Origin: Rothia kristinae NBRC 15354
Lineage (GTDB): Bacteria > Actinomycetota > Actinomycetes > Actinomycetales > Micrococcaceae
DNA length: 64,000 bases
Reading direction: 5' to 3'
Assembly: GCF_001570865.1 (NCBI RefSeq)
Contig: NZ_BCSM01000008.1
Span: forward strand, 1-64,000
Part shown: positions 40,449 through 49,258 of the stretch, piece by piece
How the letters are laid out: each line of letters starts with the position of its first letter
How positions within the stretch are numbered: the first letter of the stretch is position 1
Program-made: the position numbers and the translations under genes
The notes under the pieces: model-generated
Seen by the model: only the letters and a program-made list of their open reading frames with translations
What the model was told of the DNA's origin: nothing
Database searches by the model: none

Positions 40449-42430
40449 CAGATGCTCACCCGCTCCTGCGGATCCAGCCAAAGCTCATCCTCCGGCCCCA
40501 CCTCGAAGGCGTCGTAGAAGGCGTCGATGTTGCGCACGATCCCGTTGCACCGGAACTCCGCGGGGGAGTGCGGGTCCATCGAGAGGTACATCCGCAGGGT
40601 CTGCGGGCGGGCCTTGGAGCGCCACACCCGCGCGTAGGCGACGAACAGCCGCTGCAGCGCGGTCTGCCCATCCACCACCGGCGCGGAGTCGAAGTCCAGC
40701 CCCTGCTCGGCCAGGGCCCGGCGGTAGGCCTTCAGTGCGATGCCCAGACCGCCCAGGTCGCCGATGTTCTCCCCGAGGGTCAGCTCCCCGTTGACGGCGT
40801 CCCGCTCCGGGTCCAGCCCCTCCGGGACGTACCCGCTGTACTGGCGCACCAGCTCGCCGGTGCGCTTGTCGAACTCCGCCCGGTCCTGCGCGGTCCACCA
40901 GTCGTTGAGGTTGCCGTCGCCGTCGTACTTGGAGCCCTGATCGTCGAAGCCGTGCCCGATCTCGTGGCCGATCACCGCACCGATCGCCCCGAAGTTCACG
41001 GCGTCGTCGGCGTCCATGTCGAAGAACGGGGGACGCAAGATCGCGGCGGGGAACGCGATCTCGTTCATCAGCGGGTGGTAGTAGGCGTTGACCGTCTGCG
41101 GGGTCATCGCCCACTCGTCGCGGTTGATCGGCTGACCCAGCTTGCCCAGCTCGTACTCGTGCTCGAAGCGCGAGCCGCGCCGCACGTTCTCCAGCAGATC
41201 ATCATCCATGCTCAGCCCGGAGTAGTCCCGCCAGGAATCCGGGTAGCCGATCTTGGGGGTGAACTTGTCCAGCTTGTCCAGGGCGCGCTCGCGGGTGGCC
41301 TCGGTCATCCAGTCCAGCGAGGAGATGGACTCGCGGTAGGCCTCGATCAGGTGCTGGACCAGCTGGAGCATCCGCTGCTTGTGCTCCGGCGGGAAGTGCC
41401 GGGCCACGTACTCCTGCCCCACCTCCTCGCCCAGCAGGGCCTCCACCAGGCCGACGCCGCGCTTCCAGCGGTCCCGGATCTGCTCGGTGCCGGTGAGGGT
41501 CTTGGAGTAGAACTCGAAGTTCTCCTGCACGATCTGCGTCCCGAGGAAGGGGGCGCGGGCGTGGATCAGGCGCCACACGGCCCACAGCCGCCAGTCCTCC
41601 AGGTCCTCCGAGACCCACAGCCGGGCCAGGCCCTCGAGGGCGGAGGGCTGGCCCACGATGACCTTCGCGAAGCCTTCGGGGGTGCCCCCGATGCCCTCGA
41701 TCCACCGGGTCCAGGGGAAGCCGGGGAAGGCCTGATCCAGCTGGTCGAAGGAGTGCGGGTTGTAGCGCTTGTTGGCGTCGCGCAGGGTCACCTGGTCCCA
41801 GTGGTGGGAGGCGATCTTCTCCTCGAGGGCGTACACCCGGGCGGCGGCGTCGGCCGGGGTGGTGCCGAAGCGCTCGGCGGTCCCGGTCAGCGCGAACATC
41901 CGCTCCAGGTGCGCCCGGTAGGCCTCCCGGATCTGGGCGTGCTTGTCCTCGAAGAAGTAGTCCCGGTCCGGCAGGCCGATCCCGGACTGGGTGAGGTTCG
42001 GGACGTAGCGGGTGGCGTCCTTGGCGTCGTTGGCCACGTACAGGCCCACGGGCCCGCCGACGCCGGAGGCCTCCAGCGCGGCCAGGGCCAGCACCAGCCC
42101 GTCCCGGTCCTCGGCCTGTTCCAGCAGCGCCAGGTCCGGTTCCAGCGGGTCTGTGCCGGCGGCTTCGATGCTCTGCTCGTCCATGAAGGAGTTGTACAGC
42201 CGCCCGATGCGCGAATCCGGGTCGCGCCGGCCGATCTCGGTGATGATGTCCCGGACCTGCTCCTCGGCGAGGTCGCGCAGGTGGTGGAAGGCGCCGTCGA
42301 TGCCGCGGTCGGCGGGGATCTCATGGGCGGCGATCCAGGGGCCGTTGACGTGGCGGTAGAAGTCATCGCCCGGGCGGATCGAGGGGTCGAAGGTCAGCTC
42401 GGGGGCTGTGGTGTCGGTGCTCTGCGTCAT
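40445..42430 (-). CDS. M13-family zinc metallopeptidase (neprilysin/PepO type)
   Basis: A 661-aa endopeptidase for oligopeptides. The zinc site is VIGHEIGHGFDDQGSKYD, the third ligand Glu lies in LGENIGDLGG, and the substrate-binding NAYYHPLMNEIAFPAAIL precedes it. The C-terminus ends in the family's conserved W. The N-terminus starts MTQSTDTTAPELTFDPSIRPGDDFYRHVNG without a signal peptide or membrane anchor, so it is probably cytoplasmic like other actinobacterial members. The ribosome site before the ATG at 42430 is weak. The pxpA gene follows with a 4-nt overlap. Confidence 0.93.
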   Translation of the reverse strand: MTQSTDTTAPELTFDPSIRPGDDFYRHVNGPWIAAHEIPADRGIDGAFHHLRDLAEEQVRDIITEIGRRDPDSRIGRLYNSFMDEQSIEAAGTDPLEPDLALLEQAEDRDGLVLALAALEASGVGGPVGLYVANDAKDATRYVPNLTQSGIGLPDRDYFFEDKHAQIREAYRAHLERMFALTGTAERFGTTPADAAARVYALEEKIASHHWDQVTLRDANKRYNPHSFDQLDQAFPGFPWTRWIEGIGGTPEGFAKVIVGQPSALEGLARLWVSEDLEDWRLWAVWRLIHARAPFLGTQIVQENFEFYSKTLTGTEQIRDRWKRGVGLVEALLGEEVGQEYVARHFPPEHKQRMLQLVQHLIEAYRESISSLDWMTEATRERALDKLDKFTPKIGYPDSWRDYSGLSMDDDLLENVRRGSRFEHEYELGKLGQPINRDEWAMTPQTVNAYYHPLMNEIAFPAAILRPPFFDMDADDAVNFGAIGAVIGHEIGHGFDDQGSKYDGDGNLNDWWTAQDRAEFDKRTGELVRQYSGYVPEGLDPERDAVNGELTLGENIGDLGGLGIALKAYRRALAEQGLDFDSAPVVDGQTALQRLFVAYARVWRSKARPQTLRMYLSMDPHSPAEFRCNGIVRNIDAFYDAFEVGPEDELWLDPQERVSIW

Positions 42431-42578
42431 ACGCACCAAGGTAATGTGTGCGCTCGCACCCTCGCACCCGGGTTCACCCACCGCGTGGCGCACCCCGGCG
42501 ACGGTGTCGCCCCGATCGCGCATGTGACGCCGCCTGACGCCGGGTTGAGCGGGTCTGTTCGGGTGAGGCGAGCCTGAC

Positions 42579-42584
42579 TAGACT
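42579..42584 (+). promoter_or_regulatory. -10 element TAGACT before fprA
   Basis: TAGACT in the context GACTAGACTGGCGAGG, about 78 nt upstream of the TTG start of the reductase gene. It matches the other TAGACTG elements in the window. No clear -35 is seen. Confidence 0.45.
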
Positions 42585-42661
42585 GGCGAGGCGATGCCCA
42601 CGGGGCCGCGCTCCAGCCGGGAGTCCGCGCCCCTCGCGGTCGACCGAAAGGAAACAACGCT

Positions 42662-44083
42662 TTGTCTCAAGACCAGCGCCCCCTGCGCGTGGCCGTCATC
42701 GGGGCCGGCCCCGCCGGGATCTACGCCGCGGACCTGCTGTCCCGCTCCGAGGCCGTCGCCGAGGGGCAGGTGCGCGTCAGCATCGACATCTTCGACCGCT
42801 ACCCCGCCCCCTTCGGCCTGATCCGCTACGGCGTGGCCCCGGATCACCCCCGCATCAAGGGCATCGTGAACTCCCTGCACAAGATCATGGAGAATCCGGA
42901 CATCCGGTTCTTCGGCAACGTCGAGTACGGCACGGACCTGACCCTGGCGCAGCTGCGCGAGCACTACGACGCCGTCATCTTCGCCACCGGCGCCTTCTAC
43001 GACGCATCCCTGCACATCCCCGGCATCGAGCTGGACGGCTCCTACGGCGCGGCGGACTTCGTCGCCTGGTACGACGGGCATCCGGATGTGCCGCGTGAGT
43101 GGCCGCTGCGGGCGAAGGAGATCGCGGTGCTGGGCAACGGCAACGTCGCCCTGGACGTGGCGCGGGTGCTGTCCAAGCACGCCGAGGACCTGCTGACCAC
43201 CGAGATCCCCGAAAACGTCTACGCCGGGCTGAAGGATTCCCCGGTCACCGATGTGCACGTCTTCGGCCGCCGTGGGCCGGCCCAGATGAAGTTCACCCCG
43301 CTGGAGCTGCGGGAGCTGGCCAAGTCCCGGGACGTGGACATCGTGCTGCACGAGGAGGACCTCCAGTACGACGAGGCCTCGCAGGCCGCGATCGAGTCCA
43401 ACAACCAGATCAAGGCCCTGATCAAGACCATCGACAAGTGGAAGGCCGAGCAGGCCGAGCGCACCGAGCACGCCTCCCGGCGCCTGCACCTGCACTTCCT
43501 GCAGTCCCCGGCGGAGATCGTAGGGGATGAGGACGGGAAGGTCGCCGCGATCCGCATGGAGCGCAACGAGCTGGACGGCGCCGGCGGCATCCGGCCCACC
43601 GGCGAGATCCTGGAGTACCCGGTGCAGGCCGTGTACCGGGCCATCGGCTACTTCGGCTCCGAGCTGCCGGAGATCGGCTTCGACCGCACCCGCGGGGTCA
43701 TCACCAACGTGGAGGGCCGGGTGGTGGACGAGACCGAGACGCCGGTGCCGGGGCTGTACGCGACGGGCTGGATCAAGCGCGGGCCCGTGGGGCTGATCGG
43801 CTCCACCAAGTCCGATGCCCTGGAGACCATCACGCACCTGCTCGAGGACCGCGCCTTCACCGCCGCGCACCCGGAGCCGGAGGCCGTGCCGGCCCTGCTG
43901 GACCGGGGCGGCGTCGAGTTCACCACGTGGGAGGGCTGGCACGCCCTGGACGCGCACGAGAAGGCGCTGGGTGCGGCCGCTCAGGATGCCGCCGGGAACC
44001 CGCGCCAGCGGGTGAAGGTCGTGGAGCGGGAGCAGATGGTGGACATCTCCCGCTCCGGGGCCTCGGCGGACGCCCGGGACTGA
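42662..44083 (+). CDS. fprA: Ferredoxin/adrenodoxin-type NADP+ reductase (FprA)
   Basis: A 473-aa FAD enzyme that passes electrons between NADPH and ferredoxin. The FAD fold reads VAVIGAGPAGIYAADLL, then YPAPFGLIRYGVAPDHPRIKGI. The NADP fold is AVLGNGNVALDVARVL with FGRRGPAQMKFT. The C-terminal GLYATGWIKRGPVGLIGSTKSDA is typical of FprA and adrenodoxin reductase. The start is a rare TTG at 42662 following GAAAGGAAACAACGC; an upstream ATG is out of frame. It could serve the P450 at 29777-30973. Confidence 0.93.
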   Translation: MSQDQRPLRVAVIGAGPAGIYAADLLSRSEAVAEGQVRVSIDIFDRYPAPFGLIRYGVAPDHPRIKGIVNSLHKIMENPDIRFFGNVEYGTDLTLAQLREHYDAVIFATGAFYDASLHIPGIELDGSYGAADFVAWYDGHPDVPREWPLRAKEIAVLGNGNVALDVARVLSKHAEDLLTTEIPENVYAGLKDSPVTDVHVFGRRGPAQMKFTPLELRELAKSRDVDIVLHEEDLQYDEASQAAIESNNQIKALIKTIDKWKAEQAERTEHASRRLHLHFLQSPAEIVGDEDGKVAAIRMERNELDGAGGIRPTGEILEYPVQAVYRAIGYFGSELPEIGFDRTRGVITNVEGRVVDETETPVPGLYATGWIKRGPVGLIGSTKSDALETITHLLEDRAFTAAHPEPEAVPALLDRGGVEFTTWEGWHALDAHEKALGAAAQDAAGNPRQRVKVVEREQMVDISRSGASADARD

Positions 44084-44128
44084 GGGCTTCCGCCGCGTCA
44101 TCTCGGGCTGGCAGGGCCCCAGCCGGCC

Positions 44129-44134
44129 TAGACT
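44129..44134 (+). promoter_or_regulatory. -10 element TAGACT before the stress-protein gene
   Basis: TAGACT in the context GGCCTAGACTGGAGG lies 47 nt before the ATG at 44182, matching the other TAGACTG elements. Confidence 0.45.
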
Positions 44135-44181
44135 GGAGGCATCGAGAACCCTCGTCTTCGCAGTCGCAAGGAGAGATGGAG

Positions 44182-45210
44182 ATGACCGAGAACAACGGCG
44201 TTCGGCAGGATGGCGGCAGCTTCGGGCGGGAGGCGGTGGCTCAGCGCGCCAGCTCCCCCTCGGCCGAGGAGCTGCGCGGGGAGATCGTCGTCGGCATCGA
44301 CGGCTCCGAGCAGAGCTTCGGCGCGCTGACCTGGGCGGTCGCGGAGGCCGAGCGCCGTGCGGCGGCGGTGCGCCTGGTCACCGCGTACTCCCTGCCGGTG
44401 TTCACCGGCTCCGGCTTCGACGCCGGATACTCCGTGGTGGATGAGAAGGCCCTGGAGGACGGGGTCGCCCAGATCCTCGACGAGGCCCGCTCGCGGGTGG
44501 GGGAGACGACGGTGCCGCTGCGGGCCACGGTGGAGACCGGGGACGCCTCGACGATCCTCGTGGACTTCTCCGAGCACGCCGAGCTGGTGGTGGTCGGCTC
44601 CCGCACGGCCCGCGGCTTCATGGGCCGCCTGCTGGGCACCGTGTCCACCTCCCTGCCGGCCCGGGCGCACTGCCCCGTCGTCGTCGTGCCGCTGCCGTGG
44701 GCTCAGCAGGCCGGCAAGGATCTGCAGGTGCTGGCCCCGAGCCAGCGCGTGGTGGTCGGCTCGGACGGGTCGGATCAGGCGCGCATCGCGATCCTGGAGG
44801 CCGCGGAGCAGGCCCAGCGCTACGGCGTCGGGCTGACCCTGGTCAACGCGCTGGCCCCGTACACCGGCGCGCTGAGCTGGGTGCCGGCGGCCGTGGACTT
44901 CGAGGCGATCTACCGCGAGGTCGCGGACCTGCAGGAGAAGGTCAAGGCCTGGATCCACGAGTACTACCCGGATCTGACGGTGGACGCCGAGCTGATCGAC
45001 GGCTCCCCGGTGGAGGTGCTCCTGGAGGCTGGGCAGAAGGCGGATCTGACCGTGGTGGGCACCCGGGGGCGCGGCGGGCTGCGCGGGATCATCCTCGGCT
45101 CGGTGTCCCAGGGGGTGCTGCACAGCTCGGACCGGCCCGTGATGATCGTCCCGGATCGGGAGGATCCGCGGCTGGAGCAGGCCCCGGAGGCGTCGGTGGT
45201 CTGGGGCTGA
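44182..45210 (+). CDS. Tandem-domain universal stress protein
   Basis: About 342 aa with two UspA domains. The first begins EIVVGIDGSEQSFGALTWA and ends VVVGSRTARGFMGRLLGTVS. The second begins RVVVGSDGSDQARIAILEA and ends VVGTRGRGGLRGIILGSVSQGVL. Both carry the G-x2-G-x9-G-S/T ATP-binding motif, so both may bind ATP. The ATG at 44182 is chosen over one two codons earlier because AAGGAGAG then has proper spacing. Actinobacterial tandem Usp genes usually respond to hypoxia or nutrient stress; nothing in this promoter proves that here. Confidence 0.92.
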   Translation: MTENNGVRQDGGSFGREAVAQRASSPSAEELRGEIVVGIDGSEQSFGALTWAVAEAERRAAAVRLVTAYSLPVFTGSGFDAGYSVVDEKALEDGVAQILDEARSRVGETTVPLRATVETGDASTILVDFSEHAELVVVGSRTARGFMGRLLGTVSTSLPARAHCPVVVVPLPWAQQAGKDLQVLAPSQRVVVGSDGSDQARIAILEAAEQAQRYGVGLTLVNALAPYTGALSWVPAAVDFEAIYREVADLQEKVKAWIHEYYPDLTVDAELIDGSPVEVLLEAGQKADLTVVGTRGRGGLRGIILGSVSQGVLHSSDRPVMIVPDREDPRLEQAPEASVVWG

Positions 45211-45263
45211 TCCCCGCGGCCCCGGCTGCGGGGGAGTGATTGGCGCGGTGCGCCCCGCCCCCG

Positions 45264-45269
45264 TATGCT
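45264..45269 (+). promoter_or_regulatory. -10 element TATGCT of tRNA-Glu
   Basis: TATGCT lies 38 nt upstream of the tRNA-Glu gene in the context CCCCGTATGCTGGTG. Confidence 0.4.
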
Positions 45270-45307
45270 GGTGTCTGCTTCGGCGCGGGTGGACCGCGCC
45301 GGTCCGG

Positions 45308-45380
45308 GCCCCCATCGTCTAGCGGCCTAGGACACCGCCCTTTCACGGCGGCGGCACGGGTTCGAATCCCGTTGGGGGTA
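45308..45380 (+). tRNA. tRNA-Glu (anticodon UUC)
   Basis: A 73-nt cloverleaf. The acceptor GCCCCCA pairs with TGGGGGT (one G-U). The anticodon arm CCGCCCTTTCACGGCGG has TTC in the loop. The T-arm is CGGGTTCGAATCCCG. CCA is not encoded. First of three tRNA genes. Confidence 0.95.
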
Positions 45381-45403
45381 CTGCAGATCACACGGCAGTG
45401 GAT

Positions 45404-45432
45404 TTGCCCGGCGGAGGGGGTTCCGGTAGGCT
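45404..45432 (+). promoter_or_regulatory. Promoter of tRNA-Asp
   Basis: TTGCCC (45404-45409) and TAGGCT (45427-45432) are 17 bp apart, ending 24 nt before the tRNA-Asp gene. The spacing and both hexamers fit a housekeeping sigma promoter. Confidence 0.6.
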
Positions 45433-45456
45433 CTTCTCTCGTTGGAAAAACAACAA

Positions 45457-45530
45457 GGCCCTGTAGCGCAGTTGGTTAGCGCGCCGCCCTGTCACGGCGG
45501 AGGTCGCGGGTTCAAGTCCCGTCAGGGTCG
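45457..45530 (+). tRNA. tRNA-Asp (anticodon GUC)
   Basis: A 74-nt cloverleaf. The acceptor GGCCCTG pairs with CAGGGTC. The anticodon arm CCGCCCTGTCACGGCGG has GTC. The T-arm is CGGGTTCAAGTCCCG. CCA is not encoded. Confidence 0.95.
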
Positions 45531-45605
45531 CTCAGGCGGCGTATTCCTCCCGGTCACACCGGGGGTGAGGCGCCGTCGCGGCATATCCGGTACAGGATGC
45601 GCCGA

Positions 45606-45678
45606 GGCTCTGTAGCTCAGTTGGTAGAGCGTACGACTGAAAATCGTAAGGTCACCGGATCGACGCCGGTCGGAGCCA
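45606..45678 (+). tRNA. tRNA-Phe (anticodon GAA)
   Basis: A 73-nt cloverleaf. The acceptor GGCTCTG pairs with CGGAGCC. The anticodon arm ACGACTGAAAATCGT has GAA. The T-arm reads CCGGATCGACGCCGG. A strong terminator follows. Confidence 0.95.
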
Positions 45679-45680
45679 CC

Positions 45681-45718
45681 GAAGACCGCCCCGTAGGCTT
45701 CTATGCGGGGCGGTCTTC
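45681..45718 (+). terminator. Terminator after the tRNA cluster
   Basis: GAAGACCGCCCCG (45681-45693) pairs perfectly with CGGGGCGGTCTTC (45706-45718) and a short TCTC follows. It begins 3 nt after tRNA-Phe. Confidence 0.8.
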
Positions 45719-45752
45719 TCGCATCTCTGAGGGGTCTCTGGAGGGACGCAGT

Positions 45753-46595
45753 ATGAGCGAGGGGACCGGGCGCCGGCCCGTCATCGGGATCATCACCAAC
45801 CTGGAGGCCGTCGCCCACTACCAGTTCCCGGGCTACCCGCGGATCACCGTCAACGAGGACTACCCCCGCTCCGTCGCGGCGTCCGGCGGGGCGCCCTTCC
45901 TCATGGCGCCCTCCCCGGATCTGTCCGTGCTCCCGGCTCAGCTGGACGCCCTGGACGGGTTGATCCTGGCGGGCGGGGTGGACGTCGACCCGCAGCGCTA
46001 CGGCCAGGATCCGCTGATCGGCTGCGGCCCGGTGGACCCGGTGCGCGACGCCTACGAGCTGGAGGCCCTGCGCTTGGCGGGAGACTCCGGGCTGCCGGTG
46101 TTCGCGATCTGCCGCGGCATGCAGCTGGTCAACGTGTTCTTCGGCGGAACCCTCGTCCAGGACCTGCGCTACGCCGGCACGACCCAGCAGCACAGCTCCA
46201 CCGGCAACCCCGCCCTGGGGGTGCACGCGATCGACGTCGAGCCGGGCACGTTCCTGGCCGAGGCCCTGGCCGAGGCGCGCACCCAGGATCCGGGAGCCGC
46301 CGGAATGCGCCGCGTGGGGCAGCCTGGGACGGGCACCGACGGTGAGGCTGGAGACGACGGCGAGCACCCGGCGTCGGCCCTGGTCAACTCGTACCACCAC
46401 CAGGTCATCGACCGGCTCGGGGAGGGTCTGCGGGTGTGCGCCCGCGCCCGGGACGGGGTGATCGAGGCGCTGGACTGCCCCGGGGATCGGATGGATCTGA
46501 CCGCGGTGGAGTGGCACCCGGAGATGATGTCCCGCGAGGACGCGCTGGCCCAGGCCCTGTTCACCCGTTTCATCCGCCGCACCACCCCCAGCTGA
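45753..46595 (+). CDS. Class I glutamine amidotransferase, peptidase C26 (gamma-glutamyl-GABA hydrolase type)
   Basis: A 280-aa hydrolase. The nucleophile elbow is FAICRGMQLVNVFFGG with Cys, and the catalytic His and Glu are in VEWHPEMM. The strand LDGLILAGGVDVDPQRYG is typical of PuuD-like enzymes, which free GABA from gamma-glutamyl-GABA. ATG at 45753 follows GGAGGGACGCA. It lies alone between the tRNA terminator and a two-way stem-loop. If the guanidinobutyrate route works here it would also yield GABA, but no other puu genes are seen. Confidence 0.88.
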   Translation: MSEGTGRRPVIGIITNLEAVAHYQFPGYPRITVNEDYPRSVAASGGAPFLMAPSPDLSVLPAQLDALDGLILAGGVDVDPQRYGQDPLIGCGPVDPVRDAYELEALRLAGDSGLPVFAICRGMQLVNVFFGGTLVQDLRYAGTTQQHSSTGNPALGVHAIDVEPGTFLAEALAEARTQDPGAAGMRRVGQPGTGTDGEAGDDGEHPASALVNSYHHQVIDRLGEGLRVCARARDGVIEALDCPGDRMDLTAVEWHPEMMSREDALAQALFTRFIRRTTPS

Positions 46596-46629
46596 CCCCG
46601 CCCCGCCTCCCGGCTCCGATCCGAGGGTT

Positions 46630-46692
46630 TGGGAGGGGCTTCGGTGTGCGGGAGCCCCGAGGACGCTCCCGAACACCGAAACCCCTCCCCAA
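46630..46692. terminator. Long bidirectional stem-loop between C26 hydrolase and exonuclease III genes
   Basis: TTGGGAGGGGCTTCGGTGT and GGGAGC on the left are answered by GCTCCC and ACACCGAAACCCCTCCC on the right, with small internal loops. It separates two convergent genes. Confidence 0.65.
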
Positions 46693-46746
46693 CGGTTCCT
46701 CCGGGGGGGGAGGGAGGGAGAGGGAGGCGAGGCTGGGGCGGCGCCG

Positions 46747-47556
46747 TCAGTCCTGGTAGTCCACGACGACGGGCAGGTGGTCGCTGGCGCCCTTGCCCTT
46801 GCGCTCCTCGCGGTCGTAGAAGGCGCCGGTGACGCGCTCGGCCAGGGCGGGGGAGCACAGCTGGAAGTCGATGCGCATGCCCTCGTTCTTCGGGAAGCGC
46901 AGCTGGGTGTAGTCCCAGTACGTGTAGTCCTTCTCGCCCTGGGTGTAGGGGCGGGCGACGTCGCTCAGGCCGGCCTCGTCCAGGAACGCGGCGAAGGCCT
47001 CCCGCTCCGGGGCGCTGACGTGGGTCATCCCGTTGCGGCGGAAGAAGTCGATGTCCCACACATCCCCGTCCTCCGGGGCCACGTTCCAGTCCCCCACCAG
47101 CGCCAGCGGCAGCCGCGGGTCCTCCGTCAGCCACCCGCGCACGTCCTCGCGCAGCACCTTCAGCCACTCCAGCTTGTACGCCATGTGCGGGTCATCCAGA
47201 CCGCGCCCGTTGGGCACGTACAGGCTCCAGATCCGCACGCCGCCGCAGGTCGCGCCGATCGCACGGGCCTCCTGCACCGGCTCCTGCCCGGGCTTGCCGA
47301 AGGCCGGCTGCCCGGGAAAGGTGCGCTGCACGTCCTCAAGACCCACCCGGGAGGCGATGGCCACCCCGTTCCACTGGCTCAGCCCGAAGTGCGCGACGTC
47401 GTAGCCCAGCCGCTCGAAGACCGCGAAGGGGAAGGACTCGTCCTTGGCCTTGGTCTCCTGGATCGCCAGCACATCCGCATCGGAGCGGTCCAGCCAGGCC
47501 TCCACGCGGTCGGTGCGGGCGCGGATCGAGTTCACATTCCAGGTGGCGATTCTCAT
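46747..47556 (-). CDS. xthA: Exodeoxyribonuclease III
   Basis: A 269-aa AP endonuclease/3' exonuclease for base-excision repair. Motifs are RIATWNVNSIRAR at the start, DVLAIQETKAKD with the metal Glu, SLYVPNGRG, LALVGDWNVAPEDGDV, MRIDFQLCS and KGASDHLPVVVDY at the end. All catalytic Asp, Asn, Glu and His residues are in place. ATG at 47556 is followed at once by the first conserved strand. The upstream in-frame extension has no similarity. Confidence 0.94.
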   Translation of the reverse strand: MRIATWNVNSIRARTDRVEAWLDRSDADVLAIQETKAKDESFPFAVFERLGYDVAHFGLSQWNGVAIASRVGLEDVQRTFPGQPAFGKPGQEPVQEARAIGATCGGVRIWSLYVPNGRGLDDPHMAYKLEWLKVLREDVRGWLTEDPRLPLALVGDWNVAPEDGDVWDIDFFRRNGMTHVSAPEREAFAAFLDEAGLSDVARPYTQGEKDYTYWDYTQLRFPKNEGMRIDFQLCSPALAERVTGAFYDREERKGKGASDHLPVVVDYQD

Positions 47557-47817
47557 GCGCACCACCGTACCCACAACCGCTCCGCCCGGCCGCCCGACGA
47601 CGGCCCCGGCGCCGCCGCGGAGCTCGCTCGCGGGCGGTCGGGCGGCCCGCGGCTCGAAGGTGAGCTCCGGCATGAACCGGTGCCGGGTCCCCGCCCCCGG
47701 TGTAGGGTGACGGACAAGCGGCCGGGGGGGCCGCTTCTCATCGTCGGAGTCGGCGTCCGCCGCTCTCCGGCGCCGCGACCCGCGGGTGAGACCGCGGAAG
47801 AGCTATGGGGGTAGCTT
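47557..47817. other. 261-bp divergent spacer, no gene seen
   Basis: Between divergent xthA and the pelG-like gene. It contains TGTAGGGTGACGG (47700-47712), a possible -10 for the rightward operon, and GGGGGTAGCTT before the GTG at 47818. No repeat of the other families lies here. Confidence 0.45.
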
Positions 47818-49110
47818 GTGTCATCGGGCATCACTGTGCCATCTCGTCATCAGCAGGGAGATCCGCCCTCCCGGTCCACCGAGCCGGCGCCCGCCTCGCG
47901 GGCCCGCACCGGGCTGCAGCTGCTGCTCTACCTCTCGCCGGTCATCCTGCTGAGCACCATCTTCCCGCTCGTCTCGCCGCGTCTGGCCGCGGCGCAGCTG
48001 GGCGGGCAGCAGCTGAGCACCGTGGTGCTGGCCAGCAGCCTCACCGTCCCCTGGCTGAGCCAGATCGGCTGCCTGCCGATCTACCGGAGCCTGGGTGACC
48101 TCATCGAGGCGAAGGACCGCGCGGCCGTCACCGGGCGCTTCGCCCAGCACTGGGCGCGCACCTTCGCGCTGAGTCTGCCCGTGGTCGCGATCTTCACCGC
48201 GCTGGCGGGGCTGCTGCTGCGGTGGAGCCCGACGGCGCTGCTGGCCTACGCGGCGCTGATCTGCCTGCATCTGGTCTTCGTCCAGTCCCTCGTCCCGGGC
48301 AATGTGCTGCAGCGCAAGGGCGTGTGGGCCGCGGCGTGGCTGGCCTACGCTCTGGCCCTGCTGGCGATGCCCACCGTGTGGTGGCTGCCCCCGGTGCTGG
48401 GCACCGTGACGCAGCTGGTCTTCCTGCGCGCCGCCCTGCCGCAGGTGCGGGCGCTGCGCTCCCCGGGGGCGCTTCCGGCGCTGCGGGATATGGTCCGCGG
48501 CGCGCTGCTGGGCTCGGTCCTGTGGGCGGACAAGCTGATCCTGTTCCTGGTGGTCGGCCCCCGGATGGACGTGGTCGCGGTGTTCCTCGCCCTGCTGCCG
48601 GCGATCCTCGCGTACAACTGCTACTTCCAGCTCTACGCCCCGGGGGTGGACCGCGCCGTCGGACGCCTGCGCACGGCCATCCACGGGGAGCCGTATGCCG
48701 CGATGACCCGTCGCTCCGCCCAGCTGTCCGGAGCCGTGGAGTCCGCGGTGCGCCGCACCCTGGCGATCGGGGCGGTGGGGGCCATCCCGACGGCGCTCGT
48801 GCTGGGGGCGGCGCTGCCCGGGTCCTTCCCGTGGGGACTGAGCGTGCTGGCGGCGTCCTGGCTGTTCATGACCGTGACGCTGCTGACCTACCAGCTGGAT
48901 TACATCGGGCGGCGCGTCGGCGCCCAGGTGCTCTGCGCGGTGCATCTGGCGGCCTGCTGCCTGGCCCTGGCGCTGCTGGGACCGGCCGGGGCGTATCCGG
49001 TGCTGATCGGGGTGGACGCCGTCCTGGCGGTGGCCGCCTACGTCGGCTACCGGCGGGTATGGTCCGTGCCGGAGTACACGCTGTTCTGGCGCCAGGCCCT
49101 CGCCTGGTGA
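47818..49110 (+). CDS. PelG-like multi-spanning polysaccharide membrane protein
   Basis: A 430-aa protein with about 12 transmembrane helices. The stretch GALLGSVLWADKLILFLVVGP contains WADK, conserved in PelG. The following FLALLPAILAYNCYFQLY and long amphipathic part (FQLYAPGVDRAVGRLRTAI) fit the same family. PelG is the inner-membrane transporter of the Pel exopolysaccharide system. A PelF-like glycosyltransferase follows. Start GTG at 47818. It lacks close resemblance outside these motifs, so the call rests partly on the neighbour. Confidence 0.65.
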   Translation: MSSGITVPSRHQQGDPPSRSTEPAPASRARTGLQLLLYLSPVILLSTIFPLVSPRLAAAQLGGQQLSTVVLASSLTVPWLSQIGCLPIYRSLGDLIEAKDRAAVTGRFAQHWARTFALSLPVVAIFTALAGLLLRWSPTALLAYAALICLHLVFVQSLVPGNVLQRKGVWAAAWLAYALALLAMPTVWWLPPVLGTVTQLVFLRAALPQVRALRSPGALPALRDMVRGALLGSVLWADKLILFLVVGPRMDVVAVFLALLPAILAYNCYFQLYAPGVDRAVGRLRTAIHGEPYAAMTRRSAQLSGAVESAVRRTLAIGAVGAIPTALVLGAALPGSFPWGLSVLAASWLFMTVTLLTYQLDYIGRRVGAQVLCAVHLAACCLALALLGPAGAYPVLIGVDAVLAVAAYVGYRRVWSVPEYTLFWRQALAW

Positions 49111-49258
49111 GCCCGCCCCGCGCACCGGGAGGGGAGCCGGAGCGCGGCGGGGGTCACCTGCCGGCGTTTCCGAGGAACGCGCGATCCACGGCGCCGGGAC
49201 GCGGCGCCACCGGCGGCCCGCTGGGGGCCGCACATCAATCATCGTCTGGGGGACGGAT